Of a DNA stretch of 64,000 nucleotides, positions 16,627 to 26,213 are shown in pieces (position 1 is the stretch's first letter; every line of letters starts with the position of its first letter). The translations under genes and the position numbers were made by a program. The notes beneath the pieces are model-generated. The model was not told where the DNA came from. It did not search any database and was given only the letters and a program-made list of their open reading frames with translations. This DNA is from JAFGXF01 sp963732595 (GTDB taxonomy: Bacteria > Chloroflexota > Anaerolineae > Anaerolineales > Anaerolineaceae), in NCBI GenBank assembly GCA_963732595.1, contig CAVSZZ010000002.1:2418001-2482000 (forward strand), read 5' to 3'.

Positions 16627-17658
16627 TTAAAGTCCATTCATGGCCAGCCAGACGTAAAACCAGAAAGGGATCAATCCGCCTATTGCCAGGGTGGCGATAA
16701 TACCCAGGATAAACGTGACCCAATCCACTTGCCTCAATGAAGGCTTGATCAGTTTGAATTGTTCACTCAGAGATGTATTGGATACGGTGACAGGCACACG
16801 TTCAAGTTTTGCCAATTCCGGATGTGCCTGAAGTATTCCTCTAAGGATGACCGCCATCTGGTCAGCCGTACGATACCGGGATGAGGGATCCTTCGAGAGC
16901 ACTTTAAGGAGGAACTGTTCGAGCTGGGCAGGGATTGCGGGGTTAATCGAACGGGGATGAGGGACCGGTCCTTCCATGTGCATGCGTGCGAGGGTGCTGT
17001 TATCATCCGACTCAAAAGGCAAGATACCTGTGACTGCCTCAAAAAGGACGATACCCAGTGAATACACGTCCGATGACGGTGTCGGTGGATAGCCAGCAGC
17101 TTGTTCAGGTGAAAAATAGTGGGGAGAACCCCAGACAACATCCTGCAGGCGGTCGCTGTGGGACGCAGAGATCGCACGTGCGATGCCGAAATCCGTTACC
17201 TTAAGTCTCCTGTCGGGAGTTACCAGCATATTATGAGGTTTAATATCGCAATGGATGATACCGGTGCGATGCGCAAAACCAATGCCGTCGCAGGCCTGGA
17301 TAACCAGATCCAGTGCCTCCTTGAGGGTAAGATTGGGCTGACGGTTCAAATAAGTTTTAAGATCGACACCCGGCACGTACTCCATGATGATGAATAACTT
17401 TTGGCCATCATAGCCAAAATCATGGATCGTGACGATATTGGGGTGGGATAAATTGGCGGCAGCTCTGGCTTCCTGGTGGAACTGATCTCGGAAGGCTTTA
17501 TCGCGAGAGAGACCCTGCTTCAATATTTTTATGGCAACCGTGCGGTCCAATGTGATATCATGACCAAGATAGACATACGCCATTCCACCGGTCGCTAATT
17601 TTTTTATGACCCGGTAGCGATCATTGAGAACAAGGTCGGTTGATTTGTCGGGAGACAT
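16627..17658 (-). CDS. membrane-anchored Hanks-type serine/threonine kinase
   Basis: A 343-residue PknB-like kinase. The glycine loop GGMAYVYLG, the lysine in VAIKILK, the catalytic HCDIKPHN (usual HRDxKPxN, with Cys at the Arg position) and the DFGIAR loop are present in order in residues 1-265. One or two membrane segments close the protein (residues about 308-340), with almost nothing outside, and there are no PASTA repeats. HCD in place of HRD makes it a non-RD kinase, which often means activation without loop phosphorylation. It is co-transcribed with rpe and divergent from an SH3 protein. Confidence 0.9.
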   Translation of the reverse strand: MSPDKSTDLVLNDRYRVIKKLATGGMAYVYLGHDITLDRTVAIKILKQGLSRDKAFRDQFHQEARAAANLSHPNIVTIHDFGYDGQKLFIIMEYVPGVDLKTYLNRQPNLTLKEALDLVIQACDGIGFAHRTGIIHCDIKPHNMLVTPDRRLKVTDFGIARAISASHSDRLQDVVWGSPHYFSPEQAAGYPPTPSSDVYSLGIVLFEAVTGILPFESDDNSTLARMHMEGPVPHPRSINPAIPAQLEQFLLKVLSKDPSSRYRTADQMAVILRGILQAHPELAKLERVPVTVSNTSLSEQFKLIKPSLRQVDWVTFILGIIATLAIGGLIPFWFYVWLAMNGL

Positions 17659-17728
17659 GCTGAAAGATTATAACATAGCGCTTGTTTAGAAGGGTTGCGC
17701 ATAGATATTCTTTTTACGGAACTCCGAA

Positions 17729-18190
17729 ATGAAAAATGACCTGGTAAAAATGGTATTAATCGGTATTGGACTGGCCATTCTGCTGACATGTGGATTGGGC
17801 GGACTATCATTGATGTTGCAGCAGAATCCCGGATTCATAAGAGCCTCAAAGTCCCCAATCATCACGAAACTGGCTGTCCCAACCATGCGTCCGAGCCAGA
17901 CCCCGAGCTTAATGACAGCCGAGACAACAAAGTCGGTTGTGGATGGAGTCATGGCGATCGGCGCAGTTGTTCAAATCTCGGGAACAGGGAATGTTGGATT
18001 AAGGCTTCGTCTTTCACCGGGCATCGATGGGGCACCCCAGTTCGTTGCGATGGAAAATGAAGTGTTTGTGATTCGGGATGGTCCGGTGATCAAGGATGGA
18101 ATTACATGGTGGCGGCTGGCTTCCTCTTATGATGAAAACCGCCAGGGATGGGCAGCTGGCCAATACCTGACGGTTTTTGATAAGCAATGA
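17729..18190 (+). CDS. membrane-anchored SH3-domain protein
   Basis: A 153-residue protein with a hydrophobic N-terminal segment (residues 8-30) that should anchor it outside the membrane, a Thr/Ser/Pro-rich linker, and from about residue 70 a bacterial SH3 fold (LRLRLSPGID...FVIRDGPVIKDGITWWRL...GWAAGQYL). Such domains bind cell wall or peptide. The cysteine in LLTCG is a poor lipobox because Thr precedes it. It is divergent from the kinase at 16.6-17.7 kb and convergent with glnA, 11 bases away. Confidence 0.8.
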   Translation: MKNDLVKMVLIGIGLAILLTCGLGGLSLMLQQNPGFIRASKSPIITKLAVPTMRPSQTPSLMTAETTKSVVDGVMAIGAVVQISGTGNVGLRLRLSPGIDGAPQFVAMENEVFVIRDGPVIKDGITWWRLASSYDENRQGWAAGQYLTVFDKQ

Positions 18191-18201
18191 TCAAAGCTTG
18201 T

Positions 18202-19620
18202 TTATAGATCGAAGTACATTTCGATCTCATAAGGATGAGGTCGGAGGGCGACCTGTTTTTCTTCATTCCGTTTTGCTTGAATCCAATTACCGATCAATTC
18301 CTCACTAAAAACATCACCACTGGTCAGGAATTTATAATCGGACGCAAGTGCATTCAGCGCAGAAGATAACGAGGTGGGCAGGGATTTGATCTTGGCGCGC
18401 TGTTCAGGGGTCCAGGAAAAGATATTTTCGTTGATGGGTCCGAAGCCTTCACGGGTTGGATCTATTTTGTTGGAGATACCATCCAATCCAGCCATTAACA
18501 TGGCAGCCATGGCGAGGTAGGGATTGGCAGTGGCATCCGGAGGGCGGAACTCGAAACGCACGTTATTGGGTTTGGTGGCATATTTGGGCACGCGGATGGC
18601 AGCACTGCGGTTACCGCTGGAGAAGAAACAGTTTACCGGGGCTTCATAACCAGGGACAAGCCGGCGATAGGAGTTCGTACTGGGATTGGTGAATGCCAAT
18701 ACGGCAGGCGCATGTGTCAGCAATCCGCCAATAAAAAACCTTGCCGTTTCGCTGAGGAGGTTTTCCCCCTTGGCATCATAAAAGATGTTGGTCTTCCCCT
18801 TGAATAATTGGATGTGGTAATGCATACCGCTTCCTGCTTCACCGAAGAATGGTTTGGGTAAATAAGTCACCTGCAAACCTTGCCTGGCTGCAACCATCTT
18901 TGTGACGTACTTGATCATCAGGGTGGCATCTGCGGCTTTCAACAAGGGCAACATGGGTGTTTCAATCTCACATTGCCCCGGGCCGCCAACTTCATGGTGA
19001 TGATATTTAACCGGGATCTGCATGTTATCAAGCAGGGTGACCATGTTCGACCTGGTTTGGAAATGGTGATCCCTGGGAGCAATGACATGATACCCGCCAT
19101 GAGTTGGGATGCAATCATGGTAATCGGGGTTGTTGGAGTTCCATCCGCCTTCCAGCGCATTCAATTGATAGGATGAGGTGTGAGAATTATTCTCATAAGC
19201 CACTTTATTTAGAATGTAGAACTCGAATTCGGGTCCCCACAGGCTGTGGCTGGCGATCTTGGAATCCACCAGCACCTTTTCGGCTTTGCATGCGATCTGG
19301 CGTGGATCATCGCGAAAGTACGCTTTACTATCAGCTTCCAAGGTGTTGCAAATGAAGCTGAGTGTCGGGGTTTCCCAAAATGGATCGATAAAACCAGTCG
19401 AAAGATCCGGTACCAAGGACATATCCCCAGATTTCACACTTTTTAAACCTACACTTGACCCATCGAAGCCAATGCCTTCATCCATTAAATCGGCCTTAAA
19501 TTCATGTTTGGTGATGGTCACATGATGCCATCTGCCGTATAGATCCACAAATTTAAGGTCGATCATGAGAATATTGTTTACTTTGATGTATTCCTCAGCT
19601 TCGATAAAGGTCTTAAACAT
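18202..19620 (-). CDS. glnA: type I glutamine synthetase
   Basis: Makes glutamine from glutamate, ammonia and ATP; a dodecamer in the family. The 472-residue protein has the beta-grasp N-terminal domain and a catalytic domain with HGGYHVIAPRDHHF, GSGMHYHIQL near residue 266 and the NRSAAIRVP motif near residue 343. Near the C-terminus the segment aligned with the adenylylation site reads ENIFSWTPEQ: the usual Tyr is Phe. Control by GlnE-type adenylylation is therefore unlikely. AGGAGA precedes the ATG at 19620. No glnB or glnR gene is adjacent. Confidence 0.95.
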   Translation of the reverse strand: MFKTFIEAEEYIKVNNILMIDLKFVDLYGRWHHVTITKHEFKADLMDEGIGFDGSSVGLKSVKSGDMSLVPDLSTGFIDPFWETPTLSFICNTLEADSKAYFRDDPRQIACKAEKVLVDSKIASHSLWGPEFEFYILNKVAYENNSHTSSYQLNALEGGWNSNNPDYHDCIPTHGGYHVIAPRDHHFQTRSNMVTLLDNMQIPVKYHHHEVGGPGQCEIETPMLPLLKAADATLMIKYVTKMVAARQGLQVTYLPKPFFGEAGSGMHYHIQLFKGKTNIFYDAKGENLLSETARFFIGGLLTHAPAVLAFTNPSTNSYRRLVPGYEAPVNCFFSSGNRSAAIRVPKYATKPNNVRFEFRPPDATANPYLAMAAMLMAGLDGISNKIDPTREGFGPINENIFSWTPEQRAKIKSLPTSLSSALNALASDYKFLTSGDVFSEELIGNWIQAKRNEEKQVALRPHPYEIEMYFDL

Positions 19621-19769
19621 CTTCTCTCCTATCTGATATGATTATCGGGATCCAACCTTATAATTATAGACGGAATTGATGGCGCTGCAGACAATGTCTT
19701 TACACCGGAATAGATATTGCATCCATAAGATTTGAACACTATAATTTGATAATTCTACAGGAGAGCACT

Positions 19770-21669
19770 ACGGAAACAACAATCATAGACAAGGGTGATC
19801 AGAATTCAGGGGCGAACCAGAACCGGTTATTTCCCGGTACCCTTCTAGATGGAAGATATTTGATCCAATCCATGGTAGGTCGCGGGGGAATGGCTGGGGT
19901 TTATTGCGCCAGGGACATGCATTTTCCAAATGCCGTCAAGCTGGTGGCTGTAAAAGAGATGCTTTTCCAAACGGATGACAGCTTCGTCCGGGATACGGTC
20001 ATCCAGAATTTCGAACGCGAAGCGAACATCCTAGGTGGATTAAGTCATCGTTCCATACCGCATATCGCGGACTATTTCACCCGTGGTGACCGTTCTTACC
20101 TGATCATGGAATATATTCAGGGGAAGGACCTGGAAAAGATCATTGATGATACACCCGGGTTTCTGCCTGAAGAGAAAATCATCGGGTGGGCGATTGAAAT
20201 CTGTGATGTCCTGGATTATTTACATAATTTTAAGCCAAAACCGATTGTATACCGTGATGTCAAACCATCCAACATCATGATCGATTCAAACAATCATGTG
20301 TTTCTAATTGATTTCGGTATCGCGAAAGTCTTTGTTACGGGCGCGAAAGGCACCATGATCGGGACTGAGGGATTTTCTCCCCCGGAGCAATACCGCGGTG
20401 AGGCAACGCCCAGAGCCGACATCTATTCACTTGGAGCGACACTTCATTACTTACTGACAAAAGTTGACCCAAGGGAACAAGCACCGTTTACATTTCACGA
20501 GAGGAATGTCAAGAATATCAATCCAACCGTATCCGATGCGCTTGAACGGGTGATTGAACACGCGGTGAAATATAAACCTGAAGAGAGGTATTTAACTGCT
20601 TTGGAAATGAAGGAGGATCTAATAGCCATCCTTCAAAAAAAATCGGGGATCCCCAGTACTGGAAACGGTATTGGTGAAGATTCTGACCTGAGGACCAGTG
20701 GGGGAATATTTGCAGTAAAACCTGTTTGGGCATTTGCCTGCGAAGATGAAATACGAAACACGCCACTCTACCACAATGACATCATCTACATCGGTTCCTA
20801 CGATCGAAATTTGTATGCCCTCGATGCCAATTCGGGTCGCATGATATGGAAATCGCCGACCGAGGCAGGCATTACGACCAAGCCGGCCATTTTAGAGCAT
20901 TCCATTTTTGTGGGATCAGAGGATCACAACCTGTATGCAATTTCCGACAGGAACGGCGCGGTGGATTGGAAGTACACAACTGGCGGGGCGATCCGGTCAT
21001 CACCGAGAATCCATAATAAAGTCATTTATGTGGGATCTGATGATGGAAATATGCACGCGATCAACGCGACATCAGGGAATACCTTATGGAAGACCGAGAC
21101 CTCAGGGCCCATCCGTTCGTCAGTTTATATTGATGAGGACAGGTTGTACTTTGGGGGTGAAGAAGGTGAATTTTACTGCATGGAGGTGGCCGGGAACATC
21201 AAGTGGAGGAACAAGACGAAAAGGTCGATCACATCCTCTGCAGTCGTTTACCAGGAAGAAGTGATCTTTTCATCTTTGGAAGGATTTTTGTATGCTCTCG
21301 ACAAGAATTCGGGGTGGGTGATCTGGCGGTTCAGAATGCAAAAAGGATCTATCTCCTCACCCTTGATCATAAAAGATTATGTGTATGTAGGCTCAGCAGA
21401 TGGATATCTGTATTGTGTGGATACATACCGACCGGTGGAAAAGTGGAAATTCAAAACCGAAGGGCAGATCGCCGGCTCGCCGGCTGTCTACGAGAACTAT
21501 ATCTATTTTGGGTCGACCGATGGATATCTTTATTGCCTGGATTCATCCAATGGACGAATGGTATGGAAGTATCAGACCGAATGGACCAATAACCGGATCA
21601 CCCACATTGTTCAGTCATATGCTTTATATTGGCTCCACCGATCATAAATTATATGCATTCAAGGTGTGA
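19770..21669 (+). CDS. serine/threonine kinase with PQQ-type beta-propeller (one frameshift)
   Basis: Residues 1-290 are a Hanks kinase (GRGGMAGVY loop, VAVKEM lysine, YRDVKPSN catalytic loop, DFGIAK). About eight PQQ-like repeats follow, each ending like YxGSxDxxLYALD..G..W, which should make a ligand- or protein-sensing propeller. No membrane segment separates the two parts. An extra T near 21582 moves the last repeat out of frame; dropping it restores TEGPITGSP and a normal end at 21669, and as written the frame ends at 21647. The start is uncertain: AGGAG at 19759-19763 points to an in-frame ACG at 19770, while the only upstream start-like codon is TTG at 19746 with no ribosome binding site. 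Confidence 0.85.
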
Positions 21670-21764
21670 TGTTTTGTTTCATAGTTGGAATGAAATAAAT
21701 GATAAAATCATTTTGATACCCTTGAAACAAACTACATATATAACAATGAAAAATAACAGTTGAT

Positions 21765-22565
21765 ATGAATAACGAAAATGCTATCGTGTATTATGAAGCT
21801 GCCTTCGCTCAGAGTGTGGGTAGACAACGAGAACATAATGAGGATAGTATCTATGTAAGTACCGGCATCACCTGTGATCACAATGGTGGGGAACCATTTG
21901 GCTTGTTTATCGTTGCGGATGGTATGGGTGGATACATTTCAGGAGAAACAGCCAGTTCTGCAGCAACCCATGCAGCAGCGATTTCGTTGATCAAGAGCAT
22001 GATCCTGCCTTATGTGAGCGAATCCATGGAGGAGAATCAGATAAGCCTCCATGAAGCACTTGATAAAAGTGTCAAAGACGCCCAAAATGCAGTTACGTCG
22101 GATGCACCTGGTGGCGGGACAACGATCATTGCCGCGTTATTATTGAAGAATCAATTGACCCTGGCACATATTGGTGACAGTCGGGCTTATTTTATTGGCA
22201 AGGATGGTAGCGTTGTCTATTTAACCAAGGATCATTCCTTGATTCAGAAGATGATCGATATTGGAGAGATCACAGAAGACGAAGCCAGTTCGCACCCCAA
22301 CCGGAATTATCTATATAAAGCCATCGGGCAGGATGCGTCGGTCACGGCGGATATCGTTACCCATGTCTTTCGAAATGACAGTCGTTTGTTGCTTTGCAGC
22401 GATGGATTGTGGGGTGTTGTCAACGAAAAGAAGATGATCAAGATCATTTCAAAAGCGGGCAGCTTGCAGATGGCATGCGATCAACTAGTCAGTGAGGCCA
22501 ATAAAGCCGGTGGCCCGGATAATATCAGTGTCATATTAGTAGAGAGCAGGGAAAATTCACTATGA
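21765..22565 (+). CDS. PP2C-type protein serine/threonine phosphatase
   Basis: A 266-residue stand-alone PP2C (PPM) phosphatase that would reverse Hanks-kinase phosphorylation. It has RQREHNEDS near residue 20, ADGMGG at 51-56, GGTTIIAALL, AHIGDSRAYF, LLLCSDGLWG and the final GGPDNISVI, so all metal-binding aspartates are present. It follows the PQQ-kinase and overlaps the next gene by 4 bases (ATGA), which gives a kinase-phosphatase-effector transcript. Confidence 0.93.
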   Translation: MNNENAIVYYEAAFAQSVGRQREHNEDSIYVSTGITCDHNGGEPFGLFIVADGMGGYISGETASSAATHAAAISLIKSMILPYVSESMEENQISLHEALDKSVKDAQNAVTSDAPGGGTTIIAALLLKNQLTLAHIGDSRAYFIGKDGSVVYLTKDHSLIQKMIDIGEITEDEASSHPNRNYLYKAIGQDASVTADIVTHVFRNDSRLLLCSDGLWGVVNEKKMIKIISKAGSLQMACDQLVSEANKAGGPDNISVILVESRENSL

Positions 22566-24038
22566 CCGAGAAGAATCATTACAACACTCTCAATGTTCCA
22601 AGAGATGCCACGCAGGACAATATCAAACGTTCCTTTCAGCAACTGGCTAAGAGATACCATCCGGACTCGAATCCATTTATAAAAACACTTGAGCAGTTTT
22701 ATAAAGTCCAAGAAGCTTACCGCGTCCTATCCGATACAAACGAACGTAATCTATACGATGTTTCAATAAATGTTAATGAAATCAACTATCCGAATCTGTC
22801 ACTTAATACCCAGACCAGTTGGAATGTGATCAAAATGAATCCGGATCCACAGATCATGGATGTTTTTGTTGAGATGGACACCCACGAGGTCAGTGGTCAG
22901 ATCGGCAAGAAAAGACTGAATCTGGCTCTACTGGTGGATACATCGACATCCATGGCCGGGACAAGGTTGGATGCTGTTAAGAGGATCTTGGGGGAGTTAT
23001 TGCAGTTTCTGGATAAAAATGACGTGATCTCATTGGTCGTCTTCAATGACCGGGCAAGGATCGTCATTCCAGCTCAACGGGTTTACGAGGTGGGTGACCT
23101 TTCCACAATCATCAGTGGTCTGGAAACCGGTGGTGGAACTGAAATGCTGGCTGGTTTATCTGCTGGTGTGGATGAGATCATGAAAAACAAGGTCGAGGAT
23201 TATCTGCATGAAGTAATTCTCTTAACCGATGGACACACTTATGGTGATGAGGAAAAATGCCTGGAACTGGCCTACCTGGCAGCCCAAAATGATATCGGGA
23301 TCACCACTCTCGGGATGGGTGCAGAGTGGGATGAGCACTTCCTGGATAAATTGGCAAATTACAGCGGTGAGACCAGTCAATACATCTCCGATGGTGAAGC
23401 CTTGCACTCCTATATCCAGAACAAGTTGAACAGGATGGCCACGCATGAAGTTGAAAATATCACCATGGACTTGATGGGTAGCAAAGCGGCCAATATCATT
23501 TATGCCATTCAACTCTCTCCGATCGTAAAATTATTGGACATTAAAAATATAAACCACCTCGGGCATTTGAGCAGCGGTGACACGCTGAAGGTGTTACTGG
23601 AATATGAAGTACACCCGATCAAAAAACCAGTGGAAAAAGTCACACTTGATACGCTGATTGTGACTGCTGAAATTCCAACTTGCGATATCAAGGCGCGCAC
23701 GATCACTGAAGATATTGAACTTCCCAATGTTGACGAAAGATCTGTTCCGACTCTGAATCAGTAAGTCTACCGCTACGTTGAGAAGGCGGTGCTCTTCAGA
23801 ATGGAAGAAAGAGCGAATCTCGATATTAAAAAGGGCAACATACCGGCCGGAACAAGAACATTACAAAACATCGCCAAAAAGATCGGAGATCATGGGTGTC
23901 AGTCAATTATCAGAATTTATCCAATCAGAAGCCCTTCAGCTGGGGATAAAAGGAAAATACACTGAAGAAGCAGAAAAGAAGATACGATATGGGACCCGGG
24001 AATTGTGTTTATTGCCGGAGAAAGTTGAGAAACGCTGA
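22562..24038 (+). CDS. DnaJ-domain / von Willebrand factor A protein (interrupted near its C-terminus)
   Basis: Residues 1-70 are a J domain with the HPD motif needed to stimulate Hsp70. Residues about 118-290 are a vWA domain with an intact MIDAS start (DTSTS) that binds metal and protein ligands, followed by a beta-rich domain. The frame stops at TAA 23762-23764, but translation after it in the same frame gives a helical C-terminal part (YVEKAVLFRMEERANLDI). That part then needs a one-base shift near 23890 to reach IRYGTREL and a TGA at 24036-24038 that overlaps the next ATG. One substitution (CAA to TAA) plus one indel would explain it. The vWA could scaffold kinase targets; this is inference. 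Confidence 0.8.
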
Positions 24039-24569
24039 TGCCTGCCTGTTCAAAATGCGGAAATAAAGAGCAAGACGGAGCGTTGTTATGCACGAAGTGC
24101 GGCGAATCGTTGGTGTTGACACTGATTAATGCCCAGTCAGGTTCATCAGAGCAACAGACGGTTGATACGATTGATTCTACGGTCATTCAAAGCCTGACAA
24201 AGAACACCAAGCTGGATGGTGCTGTAAATGTGGCTATCGCAGCAAAAATCGAAGGCAAGGACCTGGTCATTCGTATACAAAAAACCGAATATACCTTTGG
24301 GCGCGCTGCCCTTGGGCAGGCTGTCATTCCGGATTTTGACCTGACACCATACGATGGTCTGGCGAAGGGTGTTTCAAGAATACATGCCTTGATCGTAACG
24401 ATCTGAGAAAGAGATCTTTCTAAGGGATCTGACGTCCATTAATGGCACCCAGATCAATGGAATCAGATTATCTCCGAATATGGATTACCCCATTAAATCA
24501 GGTGATATGCTAAGCTTCGGTCGCTTGATCATTGATATTAAGACCATCAGCCGGATGACTCAGGGTTAA
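24038..24569 (+). CDS. zinc-ribbon and FHA-domain protein (one frameshift)
   Basis: It begins with a zinc ribbon (CSKC...CTKC in residues 4-25), then a linker and a forkhead-associated domain: YTFGRA, GVSRIHALI, then LTSINGTQING and the GDMLSFG closing strand. FHA domains bind phosphothreonine, so this is a likely reader of the kinases nearby. The frame breaks at the TGA near 24404; removing one base gives a continuous FHA domain ending at 24569. Its start overlaps the restored end of the vWA gene by one base (TGATG). Confidence 0.82.
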
Positions 24570-24578
24570 GGAGATAAA

Positions 24579-24821
24579 ATGTCCACGGTGATCATTCATA
24601 TATTAGGCGAAGAATCCGTCATGGGTGAAGTTGATAAAATACCTGAGGCCAGCGATAACATGATCGCTGTCAAAAATCCCCGCCGCAAAGACGGCAGGGA
24701 ACTGGATAATATTGAACCGGATTGTGATACCGTCCTGTGGCCTATGACACGCATTAACCTGATCGAGCTGGTGGGAGCTGGAGAAGGCGAGAAGATTATT
24801 TCCTTCGTCCGGGAAGACTAA
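24579..24821 (+). CDS. small conserved-looking protein of unknown function
   Basis: An 80-residue acidic protein. It opens with a beta strand (STVIIHIL), has a central KNPRRKDG turn and ends in a strand (KIISFVRED); overall it looks like a small beta-rich domain. I do not recognise a family. It is preceded by AAGGAG 7 bases before the ATG, lies 9 bases after the FHA gene and directly abuts the response-regulator start, so it belongs to the signalling transcript. It could be a partner of the FHA or vWA protein (inference). Confidence 0.6.
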   Translation: MSTVIIHILGEESVMGEVDKIPEASDNMIAVKNPRRKDGRELDNIEPDCDTVLWPMTRINLIELVGAGEGEKIISFVRED

Positions 24822-25544
24822 ATGGCTGAAGAACAGTTTAAGAACCGAAAGATCCTGGTTGTAGATGATGAAGTGCGCATGGTGCGATTCATCCGATTAA
24901 ATCTGGAACATGATGGCTTCCAGGTGCTGGAGGCCTACAAAGGTGCCCAGGCGATCCAACAAGTGCGGGATGGGATACCGGATCTGGTCTTGCTGGATGT
25001 CATGCTGCCCGATCTGGATGGCTTTGAAGTCTTGAAAATGCTGCGTGAGATCAATAATGTTCCAGTGATCATGCTTACAGCTAAAGCGGAGGAAGACGAT
25101 CGCATCAAGGGATTGGAATTGGGTGCGGACGACTACATCACCAAACCTTTCAGTCCGAGAGAGTTGTCCAGCCGGGTAAGGGCTGTCCTTCGACGGGTGG
25201 AGCCCATCAGTGGGGGCATGCATGGATTGATTGAAGTGGATGATCGTCTTAAGATTGACTTTGACCGGCGGGAGATCTGGGTTGAAGATAAATTGGTAAA
25301 ATTGCGGCCAACCGAGTACCGGCTTCTTTACCACCTGGTGCAGAATGCTGGATGGGTGGCAACCCATGACCAGATTCTCTCAAAAGTCTGGGGTTACGAA
25401 TACCGCGATGAACCACATTATGTTAGATTGTATATAAATTATCTGCGTCAAAAACTGGAAAAAGATCCTGCCTCACCTAAATACATCTTAACTGAACGGG
25501 GTGTAGGATACCGGTTTGTGGATTATAAGAAGAAGACTGACTGA
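24822..25544 (+). CDS. OmpR/PhoB-family response regulator
   Basis: A 240-residue two-domain regulator. The receiver has the DDE acidic pocket near residue 15, the phospho-acceptor Asp59 in LLDVMLP and Lys108 in ITKPF. The C-terminal winged helix (residues about 140-235) has the LRPTEYRLLYHLVQNAG and RYINYLRQK-like recognition segments. No histidine kinase gene is near; control may come from an unlinked kinase or from Ser/Thr phosphorylation by the kinases of this cluster (inference). Confidence 0.93.
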   Translation: MAEEQFKNRKILVVDDEVRMVRFIRLNLEHDGFQVLEAYKGAQAIQQVRDGIPDLVLLDVMLPDLDGFEVLKMLREINNVPVIMLTAKAEEDDRIKGLELGADDYITKPFSPRELSSRVRAVLRRVEPISGGMHGLIEVDDRLKIDFDRREIWVEDKLVKLRPTEYRLLYHLVQNAGWVATHDQILSKVWGYEYRDEPHYVRLYINYLRQKLEKDPASPKYILTERGVGYRFVDYKKKTD

Positions 25545-25559
25545 CCCGCTGGAGAAGTA

Positions 25560-26213
25560 ATGACAAAACAACGTATCTTGCTGGTGGATGACCATGAGGT
25601 CGTCAGATTGGGTTTGAAATCTTTACTGGAACACCATCCTCAATTCGAGGTGGTCGGTGAAGCAGGGACTGCCCGGGAGGCGATAGACCTGGTAGCCTCC
25701 ACTTCTCCGGATGTGGTCCTGATGGATATCCGGTTGCCGGGCAAATCCGGCATTGAAGCCTGCGAAGAAATTACCAAGAATTATAAGAACGTCCGAGTCA
25801 TCATGATCACCTCTTACGAGGAGGATGAAATGTTGTTCTCGGCCATACGCGCAGGCGCATCCGGATATATATTGAAACAGATCGCCAGCGAGGATCTGGT
25901 CAGAGCATTGGAATCCTCAGGTCAAGGAAAGGTACCTCTGGACCCATCCGTTACGCAGCGGATACTCCAGGAGGTCAGGCGAGCTGCAAAGGACGAGGAA
26001 GCCCAGGCATTTGCCAACCTCAGCCAACAGGAGAGACATGTGCTCTTACTGGTATCTGAAGGAAAAACCAACCGGGAGATCGCGAAATCGCTTTATCTGG
26101 GGGAAGGGACCGTACGCAACTATGTCAGCAGCATCCTGGCCAAATTGGGGGTCAGCAATCGCGCTGAAGCAGCAGCCTATGCGGTCAAACACAGCTTGCG
26201 CGAATATATTTAG
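25560..26213 (+). CDS. NarL/FixJ-family response regulator
   Basis: A 217-residue regulator with a receiver domain (phospho-acceptor Asp56 in LMDIRLP, a Lys in ILKQIA) and a LuxR-type helix-turn-helix (LSQQERHVLLLVSEGKTNREIA...GTVRNYVSSIL) in residues 150-212. It follows the OmpR-type regulator by 15 bases and closes the cluster. Its TAG overlaps the stop of the convergent polyprenyl synthetase by two bases. No cognate histidine kinase is visible. Confidence 0.92.
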   Translation: MTKQRILLVDDHEVVRLGLKSLLEHHPQFEVVGEAGTAREAIDLVASTSPDVVLMDIRLPGKSGIEACEEITKNYKNVRVIMITSYEEDEMLFSAIRAGASGYILKQIASEDLVRALESSGQGKVPLDPSVTQRILQEVRRAAKDEEAQAFANLSQQERHVLLLVSEGKTNREIAKSLYLGEGTVRNYVSSILAKLGVSNRAEAAAYAVKHSLREYI

